Below, piece after piece: positions 45,577 to 56,339 of a DNA stretch of 64,000 nt (the first letter of the stretch is position 1; each line of letters opens with the position of its first letter). Origin of the DNA: Rhizophagus irregularis. Taxonomy: Eukaryota > Glomeromycota > Glomeromycetes > Glomerales > Glomeraceae. The notes under the pieces were generated by a model. The model was not told where the DNA came from, ran no database searches, and saw nothing but the letters and a program-made list of their open reading frames with translations. The DNA is taken from positions 1,984,001-2,048,000 of the forward strand of contig NC_089454.1 in assembly GCF_026210795.1 (NCBI RefSeq), in the 5' to 3' direction. Made by a program: the position numbers and the translations under genes.

Positions 45577-48570
45577 CTAATCATTATTTTGATCAATATC
45601 ACGTAATCCTAAATCAAAAGAACCGTCAATAATTGCATTTGGACCCATTTCTGCTAATACCATCCAATCCGGATGTGTATCATCTCTAGATTCATCTGCT
45701 TCTTGCTGGCCTTCGTCGTCATCACACTTATCTTTTAATTTATCAACAGACGGACCAAGTATATCTTTAAATTCATTTTCTGAATTGGCAATATTGTGAT
45801 TAAAAAGGTCAGACCACGAGAGAGAATTATTTTCAGTCAACTGTTCCAAATTTCGATAGGGAATATGGAGTATAACCTTTATACGGCAAAACTCATTCCA
45901 TTGTGGATCATTGCGTTGGGATGATAGTCTTGGCCAAATACGTACCACGTTCTCACGTTCACATCTTTTCCATTTACCATTATAAAACTTGTATATCAAA
46001 TAGAGCTGAAACATTGAGAGATTTTCTAATTCAACAGGTCTATCCCAGTACTTTTGCAAAGGTGATCATTCCGTTCTTCCAACATCGCTATTTGGCATTA
46101 CATTTTTGATTCCAGTTCCACAAAGCCACCGATAAGATTTATTATTAAGATTTAAAATAACAAATGGACGACTGGAATGGTATAGGGAGTAAATGACAAG
46201 TTTCTTGGACGGAATAATCACGTTTCGAAACTGTATGAAGACATAAACATTGAAATGAAAGAAGAGAAAAACCAGAAGAATCACTTTCGGAAAGAATCTT
46301 ATTTAGAATTTCTGAAAATGAAGAACGCGGTTCTGACTTTGTAACATATTTAGTGACGTACTGAAGGGCAGCATGGATATTAAGAACTGGTTTAAGATCA
46401 ACATTCGCATGCCAACCTTGAAGTTGAACGCGATTATGGAAGTTAACATAAGGATCATTTCTTGACGTAATCAGCTCTAGTTACTCACGATCATTTTCAT
46501 GTATAAAACTATGCTCAACATTATCTTTAGGGAAACTAAATCTACAATACTGCTGACCATTTTTAGTTCTAAGACAGTATGAAGGACTACATCTTGTATG
46601 TTTCTGTAATTTATTAACTAGCTCAATATAATCCTGTAAGTCATCACATAATTCATCATTAGCTTTTTGGCAAGGATGGCGAACAGGTACAGGAGCATCA
46701 GGACATGGATTAATTGTAGTAACCAATGAGTCAAAATGTGACAAAATCCTAGACATCTCATCTTCATTATCTTTCATATTATCCCAATCAAACAAAGACG
46801 TGTCTCGCATTATTCCTATTTCATGGACGTGCATACTACCTCGGTGTTGCCACTCATACCTATACCAATAGTCTTCCAATCTCCACTTAGGAATCAAAAC
46901 AGTTTTCAAAAATGTCTCAAAACGTTTGTCAAAAAACCAGGTGGCGATATGCAGGTTATTAATCAAATCTTGACGTTGATGCTTACACCGATCCTCATCT
47001 GATTCTACATCAATTGGGTTTTCATTTTCTCCATGAGGCATTAATTAATGAAGATCTGGCCAATGCATGTCGGCTGCACTAAAAGTAAAAAATATCATCC
47101 CTTTTGCTCCCAACTGCTTGATCATATCATATAATTCAGAGCTGCGTTTTTGCCAAAATTGTCTAGTGCCGCGCAAACCCTCACCAAAACGCATAACACG
47201 ATCTGCCATATGATTATCATCTTTCATCATTTCCTGAATATCCCCAACCGTCAGTTGACTACCATTTAGACTTTGCTTGATATAAACTTTCCTTCCTGTA
47301 AGGCACGCCAACGCATCTAAGAATTTAAAGCAAAGTATCGCCATCGGAATGACGAGCAAACTTTCCATCCTTATATTTCGAGAATGCCGAAGTATTCGGC
47401 CGGTTTAACGTTCCTGACATGTTCTGCTCAAAGGTCTGCACTACCTGTTGGATATAGAGTTGGAAAGGCACGAGCAATATACTCAGGCGTATTAAATTCG
47501 TTAATAGCAATATCATCTATGTTTGGCCACATAAGACCAGTTTCAGACTGCATACGAGCAAAGGCATCATTAATGACATGATTTTCACTACGTAAAAGAA
47601 AAGGGACTGGAATAAAATTCCGTATAATCGTATCATCAGTTTCACTATCTAAATGATCAGCATCATGGAGGTTTGTAATCAAATTACGATGGAGCTCGTT
47701 CTCGAAGCACGAACTTGCGAAAGTAAATCATCAATAGATCCTTAGTCAGGCAACGTACGCAATACATTGTCATCAATAATAATATCGGCATAGTATCGAT
47801 TGTTTCTTTTCAGCCAACAAAGTGCTTTTCTAACTTTGTCACGATGAACTGTAAAATCCCTAAACGATGTTAAATTTTCAGCTGAACTGCGACGGATAAT
47901 AAGTGTATCTAATGTTGAAGGGTGTCGTGAAAGGCGAGATACAAACTCTCCTATATCCTGTGGAAAGTTTATCACATTCCCACTGTAGGCGTATTGGCCT
48001 CTGCGAAGATAATAAACTGATATGATTGGAAAAGTTTGCGAGATCAGCATTTCTTTGATTTTGGTAAGATCTTTAACTCTTCGGAGGGTATATCGCAGGA
48101 TCCATATTATTTGCGCGTGAGAATTTTTTTATCTCATTTTTATCACCGTAGCAGCGACGACACATTCCCAAAATGAGATTAATTGAAGGGAAATGTTCAT
48201 TGCACACAGGACAAATTTTATGTTCCAGCTTATTCATTTTATCATGAAATTTTTGCAGAAGCTCACGGTCGGATTCAGAAAGAGGTTGAATAATATCGGT
48301 ATGCCGTTCATCATCCTGATGATTAAGCCGTTCATCAGCATTTTCCAATACTCTTCGTTGTCTTTCATGTTGCTTCTGCGTTCGGTTTCTATTCAAACGA
48401 GCTTTACGTTGATTTAAGATTTCTAAAGACCTTTTTATTCGCTTATTTTCACAGTTATTAGTAAGATGAGTTTCACGTTCATTAAGTGATTCTGCAGCTC
48501 TTCTTTTACGTTGTCTAATTGCAGCAGCAGTTTGGCTAAGATTCTTTTTATTTTTCATTGTAGACGACAA
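45577..48570 (-). pseudogene. Helitron Rep (HUH) and N-terminal segments
   Basis: On minus: 48570-48073 is a Lys/Arg-rich helix with repeated LN.R..RLNRNR motifs, then a CxxC...CxxC finger (CPVCNEHF, MCRRCYGD). 48050-47742 matches the DUF6570-type segment (FPQDIGEFVSRLSRHPS, VRKALCWLKRNN). 47682-47045 is Helitron-like N (FARMQSETGLMWPNIDD, YIARAFPTLYPTGSADL, FFTFSAADMHWPDLH). 47041-46481 holds the HUH region, with WQHRGSMHVHEIGI carrying the His-x-His pair, and RHPCQKAN. 46059-45577 is the linker. Several stops and frame changes divide these. Rep nicks and rejoins single DNA strands in rolling-circle transposition. Confidence 0.82.
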
Positions 48571-48925
48571 TCAAAGACAATTCAAACAAATGATTTTTTA
48601 CAATATTTTTTAATAAAGCAAATGTAATTACAATGTTTTTAATAAAGCAAATGTATTTATTGTATATTTATTATTTTACTGAAATCATTGTATATTTATT
48701 TATTTCTTAAAATTATAATTAAAAAAAAATCATATTTATTTATTTATTAAAATTATTATTATTTTAGAAAGATTTTTCTTTTATAAAGAATATTTTTAGA
48801 GTACTTTAATTTTAGAATAATTAATAAAATATCAAAATGTATAAATATAGATAGAATTAAATAAGGATTCTGTAATTTTGAGCTTAATAAAGATAAATAT
48901 TAATTATTAAAAATTATTTTGAATA

Positions 48926-49065
48926 TACCGTACCATTCCGAAATTAAACAACTCCCAAAAATAAGTAACTCTGGCCTGCATTATGGCGATTTTGATGAGA
49001 ATTATAACTATATTGGCCGGAATTAAATTCAAAAAATGGTTGTTTAATTTCGGAATGGTACGGTA
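48926..49065. mobile_element. Short mariner-like MITE, 136 bp, perfect TIRs
   Basis: Its ends are perfect inverted repeats of about 25 bp beginning CCGTACCATTCCGAAATTAA (48928 inward, and the complement ending at 49063). TA lies on both sides (48926-48927, 49064-49065). The interior is only about 85 bp. Perfect arms imply a recent insertion or one held by hairpin-based copying. Confidence 0.9.
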
Positions 49066-50884
49066 CTTGTAGTTCATTTAAGACTTAATAAATATTTTAA
49101 TTTATAAAAATGATAAAATATAGGAAACCTATTAAGTTTGAGAATTGAATTAATAATGAATTTCATAAGAAGAACTATCAAAGTTTAAAAGTTAAGTAAA
49201 TAAATATTAAAATCTAAACCAAGCAAGAATAAATTAATGTTTCATTAAGACTATTTAAAATAAATTATAATATTATCTATCAATATGTAGCAGATGCTAG
49301 TAATAATATTAAGTAATCATTAAACAGAACACTCAAAATAATATTTTAAAGAAAAGTAATACATTATATATTAAAATATACATAATGGCTTAAAACAAAA
49401 AAGTTTAATTAGCTTACGCTAATGAAAAATATTTTAATAATTATAATTAGATATGTATCACTAAACAAAATCAATGTTTAGAAAATTGTTATTTATAATA
49501 TCCCTTTTATTATTTCTCAAATTAATATCCTGATTTTTGACAAATCTTTAGGTATAAGGTAAAATTATTGTAATGAAGATTAAAACGTAAAAGAAGTATT
49601 TTATTTTAATTGTTTTAATTGAATTTAATGAATAAATTTTGAAAAATTAAAACAATAATAGCAATCTGAACTCTAAAGTAACATAAAGAATATGAGAGAT
49701 TTCAGACTATTATTATGATAGATATACCTATATTGATTATTATAAATGTATTGTATTTCACTAAGAATTTGATTCAATCTTTACTATGATCCATTCTTGA
49801 TGGTTATTTAACATTTAAATTCATTTAAAACTATAAGCATAGAAAGTTGATTATGTATTTTAAATTCTAAACCTACTTGGATAAAACATTAAATATAAGA
49901 TCTTGTTTAAATTTATAATTGAGAATTTTTAAAGATCCTACTATATATATAAATTATACCTAAAAAAAGAAATGTTATACTAACTAAGTTGTTATGATTT
50001 TTTTTCTTTTTAAATCAATTAACCAATAGGATTGCTGGTAAAATTACTAGTAAATTTGAAATTTTTCCTGAAAACCTTTATTAGGAGTAAGCAGGGTCTT
50101 ATTAAATATAGAATTCATCAACTTCATGGATTTTAAAAATGTTTGAATTAAATATTTTTTGCCTATCTTGAATAAACTTAAAAATAAGCTATTTTATAAA
50201 AAAAAATTTTACTTAAAATATATTTAAAATATATTTAATTTTCTTTAAAATATACTTAATTTTTTTATTTTATATTTAAAATATACTGAAAATTGAATTT
50301 TCACAAAATTTGAATTAAATTATATTTAATATATACTTAAAATATATTTAATTTACACTTAAATTTTGCCTATTTCAGTATATTTTAAGGATATTTAAAA
50401 TAAGAATATTTTAAGTATATTATTATATACTTAAATTATTGTCTGAAGCATAAGGACATTCTACTTCTACGCAATTCTAATGCAATGTCATTCTGTACTA
50501 TAGCCTGATCGACGAATGAAATTTTGTGTTACTTATAAACAAATGTAGTCACGTGTTATGTAGTCACTACTCGTCTACTCGTGTTATTATTATCAAATTT
50601 GCGTTAAATATATTTATACATTGATAAAAATAATATCATATGCAAATAAAACTTTTAAAGATAATTTTAATAATTTTTTTAATAAATAAACAATAAATTT
50701 TATCTTTTCATTCTATTTTGATTTTAATAACTATAAATTAGCTTCTTATTTCTTATTTTTATAATTAATAATTATTCTTTTTATTTACCAATTGATAAAA
50801 ACTGATTTTTAATCTATTTTTATGACTAATATTTATTTCTTATTCTAAAACTAATTTTTAAATGATAAATGACTTTTAAATAAA
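49066..50884. other. AT-rich gene-free stretch
   Basis: No gene or recognisable transposon protein. From about 50200 to 50440 the motif AAAATATACTTAA / TTAAGTATATTTT is repeated many times in both orientations. Confidence 0.5.
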
Positions 50885-51112
50885 TAATAAATAAATTCTA
50901 AATAAGTGGTAAATAATCTCCTTAGTAAAACTAACTAGTTTTACGATAATCTAATATTATAAATATTACATCATATAAATCATATTTTTAAATAAATAAT
51001 AAATAAATTTTAAATAAGTGGTAAATAATCTCCTTAGTAAAACTAACTAGTTTTACGATAATCTAATATTATAAATATTACATTATATAAATCATATTGA
51101 TCAATTGTTCTT
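50885..51112. repeat. Tandem duplication, 114-bp period
   Basis: Two nearly identical units contain AAATAAGTGGTAAATAATCT and AACTAACTAGTTTTACGATA. The second copy lies 114 bp downstream of the first, with only a few differences. Non-coding and recent. Confidence 0.9.
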
Positions 51113-51397
51113 CTAAATATTTATTTCTCAGTTAATTATTTTTCTAATCACATAATCATTCGTTTAGTTTTCTAGAATTATAATGTAGATGATATAAATT
51201 AATTATCATCAGAACCTGATCCAAAGATGATTTCAGTATAGATGACCTATTTATTCTTGCCTTTTATATAAATGGCTGGACTTGTACATTAAGAGATTTA
51301 TTTTATATTACAGGTACGTAGTATAACTGGTAATTAGTGTTTTAGCTTTTCAAAAATTTCTGATTGTATTGGTTGAATTTCTTGTATGACTAAAGTG

Positions 51398-51672
51398 TAG
51401 TGTTCCACACGAATCAAATTTCTTCTCTGAAATTCAATTTGATTCAGACTTGATTCAGAATTGATTTAACCTCCAAAAATTATTATCTTAGAATCTAGTG
51501 ATTCAATTTTGATGATCTTTTTTTAATCGATAAGTCTCATTGCCCTGATCAAAATAAAAAAAAAGATTGTTAAAATTGGACCGCTAAATCAAAAATTATT
51601 CGCAAAATACATTTTTATTATTCAGGGAGAATCAGTCACACTACGTCATGAATCGATTTGTGCAGAATACTA
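51398..51672. mobile_element. MITE, 271 bp, TA target, shares its core with the 32863 MITE
   Basis: Imperfect TIRs (GTGTTCCACACGAATC against the complement GTATTCTGCACAAATC) run 51400-51670, with TA on both sides (51398-51399, 51671-51672). The inside, about 51490-51620, aligns over some 125 bp with 32965-33090 (CCTGATCAAAATAAAAAAAA versus GCTCATCAAAATAAAAAAAA, then TTGGAC and ATTCGCAAAA). Confidence 0.72.
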
Positions 51673-51779
51673 CTGAAGTGTTATTAGTTGGTTGTATTTT
51701 TTTCTTTAAGTTATGTGATTTAGTTCTTATATACTTATCAAGTAATTTAAACTGAATACACTCAAAAATATTTTTGTAG

Positions 51780-52060
51780 GTGAGAAAAAACTAAATGAAG
51801 TGTAAAAAATTATATAGTTCTAACTTAAGGTTCTGAAACTTGTCCAAATAAGTATTATAAAGATTTTTTATATGACTGTATATTAAGAGTTTCAACTCTT
51901 TTAAAGCTTAAGATATATCAGTTTTACTAGTAAAGTAGTATTTTTTCAAAGTCGTTTTAAATATATAAATAAAATCTTTTCGTAAAAAACTATCTATAAG
52001 GTATTCTGCCTTTTCTTTATTAATAATATAGTTGTCATTATTAGCAGAAGAACCCATATT
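51780..52060 (-). pseudogene. Short decayed frame of unknown origin
   Basis: Minus reading from 52057: MGSSANNDNYIINKEKAEYL, then IDSFLRKDFIYIFKTTLKKY; a stop follows and the frame continues. Composition is more protein-like than its surroundings, but I do not recognise it. It may be a transposon scrap. Confidence 0.25.
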
Positions 52061-52605
52061 TTCAATATTTTTTAACAAAAAATATTATGCTGAAAATTCG
52101 TAAAAAAATGCTTCATGTGATTGGTGGAAAGAGTTTCAATATTATTTTATTAAGATAAAAAAAAGATATTATTTTAAAATATTATAATAATATTATATTT
52201 ATTTTAAGAATTGTATAATAATATTAAAATTATAATAATATTAAAATATCATTATTTTAATATTTAAATAAGTGGATCCTCTAATCATTAAATGTAAAAA
52301 ATAGGGTTGATAGGCTAAAATAACTCATTTTAAATGAAGTCTACTTATAGAATCAAATGATTACTCAATAGTATACATGTAGAGTACTATATATATAATA
52401 AGTGATTTGTAATTTAATTATATTAGAGTAGTTAATAGAAATTTACTTTGTATTTTTTCTTTTTTATATATTTTAATAAAAAAAAAAAAAAAAATATTTA
52501 AATAATATTGAATTGATTTTTAAAAGATTATTATTTGAATTTCTGGGTTTTTGTAGTATTTCTATAAAATATTTAAAGTAATATTTTTTTTTCTTTTTTT
52601 TTAAA

Positions 52606-52781
52606 TACAGTTAAACCTTAATATAATGAATTCTTGATATAGTGAATTTTTCAGACAACTATAATAAATTTTTCCTTGCTATAACGAATTAACCAATCAA
52701 ATCTCTTAAAATCTTCACTATAGCCTTATAGCGAAGTTGAGATCTGGAACCTAGAGTTCGTTATAACAAGGGTTGACTGTA
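52606..52781. mobile_element. Tigger-like MITE, 172 bp
   Basis: Its ends (CAGTTAAACCTTAATATAAT inward from 52608, complement of CAGTCAACCCTTGTTATAAC ending at 52779) are related to the TIR of the pogo-like transposon at 38896-41486. TA is duplicated at both edges. The interior repeats TATAGTGAA and ACTATAG motifs as in the larger element. It is a non-autonomous relative rather than a direct deletion of that copy. Confidence 0.8.
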
Positions 52782-54690
52782 ATTTAATATAGGTATTGAA
52801 TTATTAAAAGTTGTGTAAAAAAAAAATTAAAAAATTACTATTATATATAATATTTATATAAAAAAATTTTAATAAATTACAATGTAATAATTATTTTTTT
52901 CAATGTATATTATAAATATAAAGTTTCTATTTTGAAATATATGAATTTTATTTTATTATTATTATTTGTATTTAAATAACAATTCTAAATTATTTGAATA
53001 ATTGTATTTGCTATTTTTAATTAAATAATAAATAATTTAATATTATTTGCAAGAAAAATAAATAATTGAAAATAAAGTAAAAATGAATTAATATAAAAAT
53101 AAGTTTATAAAAAAAAAAGATATTAAAAAAATAGAATTTTAAATATTTACAATATTAAAGCATTTTAATAAATTTTCAGGCAAATTTAGCCAATTTAAAT
53201 ATTAAGAAATTAGTTAAATTTGATTAAATTATAATTATAATAAAAAAATGCAGGTTGATGCTAAAATAAAAAATTATTAAAGAAAATAAAACTAAAAAAA
53301 TAACTATGAAACAATTTAATAAAATAATATAACTGACATTGACCAATAATCTCCTTTAATAAAGACCCCTGTTTTGCCCCGTATAATCCGTATTATAAAT
53401 GATCGACTCTGCATTCTCATATGCAAAAACACACTAAACTAAATAAACCAACTTACATAAAGAATAATAAATAAAGAAATTTAAGAACAATGTAACATAA
53501 TATAAGGGTTGATGGGGAATTTTTTTGATCCCCAAATAATTTTATCATAAAAGTGTAACAAAAATTATTTTTGTTGATATAATTTTTCGGCTAAAATAGT
53601 ATTGTTATAAACAACGAAGAGCCATTTACATAAAAATGATATGAAGAGGACCAGTGATTTTTTTTATTAAATATCATTAAAAAATACTCATTCAATGTGT
53701 AGCAAACAAATAATCATGTACCATTACACGAAAATAATGCAATTTATAGTAAATCCACCAGTCATTTTCAATATAAAACTATTTAAATTATAGGTAATAA
53801 ATAATCCTTGTTATAAAAACAGTTAACCAAATGTGGAATTTATGTTACTAAACCCCATTTCTACAACTTATTAGTAAACCCCTCCCCTTTTCCCTTTTTT
53901 TTCTTCTTTAAAAATTTCTGTTTGCTAAAACGTAAAAAAAATTTTTTTTTTTTTTTCGCTTTCGAGCTTAATCCTCCTTATCAAAAAATAATTTTGGTGC
54001 TTTTGTTGTTGAACATCGAAAAGCAAGCAAATACTTTCAACATTCCATCATAAAATCCCTTTCCATTTTTAATTTTATCTCATTACGCTTTCCTATTTTA
54101 TCAAACCCACAAACGTCCCAGACACCGTTTTTTTGGTTTGTTCTTGAAACTATAATGCTTCTTTTCGCTCCTGAAAGCATATAATAATTATTTTGGTTTC
54201 CTTTGTTAATATAAATAATCTTTTCGTTCAACAGCCCTGCAAAGAGCAACAGTTAATTTTAATACCAAACACTTGTTAAAATACCAGCCACATCTGTTCA
54301 TTTGCATTCTTACATTCAAAGCACACTTGTTTGTTCCTGTTTCTTTATACAAAACAAATAACGAAAGAAACGAAACCACTACAAAAAAGGACTTTAAACA
54401 ATAAACAAAGATAGATATAATAATAATTCTATAATAAGTATCATTTATCGCAGATTGTTTCAAAGTGTATATTTATAACTACAAAGAAATCCCAAATAAA
54501 TAAAATTATTTTAAATAATCACACACTCAACAATTAGTAGAGCCAAGCTCCTTTACCTTTTTATTCGTTAAAAAAAAAAGGATTCGTGAATTTAGAAACT
54601 TTTTTTTTTTAAAAAAAAAGGAAAAAAAAATTTCACAGACCTTTTTAATTAGTTACATTTTTATATTTTAAACACAATAATTTTAATAAA
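52782..54690. other. Gene-free AT-rich stretch and promoter of the LRR gene
   Basis: No gene is supported. Minus-strand frames at 54037-54249 and 54206-54463 lack introns, family features or neighbours and look incidental. Near the LRR start, a symmetric T12A9 tract (about 54599-54619) and other A-runs precede the ATG. Confidence 0.45.
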
Positions 54691-56339
54691 ATGGGTGGAC
54701 AACTTACAAAAGAACAAGCTCGTCTACCTTTTGGTTACGTTTCCTCTAAATCTAATAATAGACGACGAATAACGACGGGTCTTACCCCTTCAACGATAAG
54801 ACCTAATGTACATCCAACCTCAGATACTCCAGATTCACTTTTGAATGACCTTTATGAACTTAATAATCATTTACAGAATGTATCTAATCATCTTACTCTG
54901 ATTCCACCAAGTGGAGAAACGGCATCGATAGTAACGACAGCTACTGATGTTATTTATCCCGAACCTGTAACGGAATCAGATAAACCTGACGAAGAATTAT
55001 CATGGGCGATATTACATTCTCATAATGGTGATGACCGTTCGTGTTTTCATGGGGTAACTGATGAATTAATAGATGAAAATAGCGAACTAAGTCATATATT
55101 ATTTAGTGAATTACCTAACTTAAAAAATATCGGGCTTTGTTCTCTTGGGCTAGTAAAATTAAGTAAAAATATCTGTTTTCTATATATTACGAATTGTCTA
55201 CAAATGTAAGTATTTTTGGGGGGATGAGGGAATGTTTGAAATAAAGATATATTAACAAAATAATTTATGTATTTTTTTTAATTAGATGCTGTAATGAGTT
55301 GACAGAAATACCGGCAGAGATTGGATATATGAAAAATTTAACAAAACTCGACCTGTCCAAAAATAAATTAGAATATATTCCAGATACAATTGGATTCTTA
55401 CATAAGCTCGTTGATCTTAGATTATCAGAAAATCAGTTGACATACATACCATCTTCTATTGGATCTCTTAAGAAACTTGGAACTTTGTTGCTTGATTGTA
55501 ATAAAATTGTAGAATTACCTCCAGAGATTGGAGAAATTAAAACACTTGTCAATTTGGATGTTCGCGATAATCCAATTACCGTTTTACCTGCCGAATTGGG
55601 AAGGCTTCAATATCTACGCAAACTTCGTACAGATGGTTGTCCATTGAAAACGGAATTCGTACATGAAATCACACATTCACCTCCAACACTTATGGAATTA
55701 GCCGCACGAGCTATCGTTAGGAAACAAATACCAATTCTAGAGGATACGACAGAACATCTAAAAGATTATCTTGCAGGCGCTAAAAAATGTAGCTTTTGTT
55801 ATGGGCCATACTTTGAAAGTTTTGTTAAAAGAGGAAAGATAATTGATAAGAACGATCAACATATTCCTCTTGAATATAGACTATGTTGTCCACATTGGAA
55901 TACTGAACAAGAACGAGTTAGTTTACTATTCTGTGCGTTACCAGATACTGCACCTAGCTCTGAACCATATAATTATCCAAATAATATTGATCCTACCATA
56001 GCATCAGATGGTAATGCGCCAATAGTAAATGAAATGGTTTCAACCGAATCACAACAAAAACTTCAACGTCATCCTTCTGCAAGACGTTCAATGACAATTC
56101 CCCTTAGTTCTCTTGCGAGATCCCCTTCGTTACCAAGTTTACCGAGGTCAGCTTCTCCAAGACCTACAAGTCAATTAGGAGATGATGTAGGAGTGAAAAA
56201 AAGTAATAGTACACGTGGAAAAAACGGAGTATCTCTCTGGAGACCAAGGAAGAATAGTTCCGCATCTGCAATTTTGGGAAAGCCTTTACGTAACAGTTCA
56301 TCTTTGCGCCTAAGTTCTAGATGGCGTTCACAATATTGA
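54691..56339 (+). CDS. Leucine-rich repeat protein with N-myristoylation signal and Cys/His C-region
   Basis: Two exons (54691-55205, 55286-56339) give 522 residues. The start MGGQLTKEQ fits an N-myristoylation signal (Gly2, Thr6), implying membrane attachment. After an acidic linker come about six SHOC2/LRRC-type repeats (about 145-290: NELTEIPAEIGYMKNLTKLD, NKLEYIPDTIGFLHKLVDLR, NQLTYIPSSIGSL, NKIVELPPEIGEI, NPITVLPAELGRL). Then comes a helical segment (LMELAARAIVRKQIP) and a Cys/His motif (C340-x2-C343 in KCSFCYGPY; C372, C373 and H375 in CCPHW). The last 140 residues are Ser/Arg/Pro-rich with RSPSLPSL/RSASPRP repeats, likely phosphorylated. The order of LRRs then CxxC...CCPH resembles LRRC58-type proteins; that match is from memory. 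Role unknown. Confidence 0.88.

Larger units (their letters stand above)
43501..48620 (-). mobile_element. Helitron, decayed, about 5.1 kb
   Basis: A minus-strand rolling-circle transposon. Order on minus: N-terminal basic/zinc protein segment (48570-48073), DUF6570-like segment (48050-47742), Helitron-like N/Rep segment (47682-46481), linker (46059-45577), Pif1-type helicase (45400-43820). The 3' end fits the Helitron rule: CTAG followed by T at 43504-43500, preceded by a short hairpin. The 5' end lies somewhere between 48570 and 48925, and I could not fix a TC start. The coding part is broken in several places and carries a 244-bp MITE, but protein similarity is still strong, suggesting moderate age. 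Confidence 0.88.

Noticed and set aside
54037-54463. Two overlapping minus-strand frames upstream of the LRR gene
   Set aside because: No family resemblance, no splice structure, and poor composition compared with genuine genes here; likely noncoding promoter DNA.
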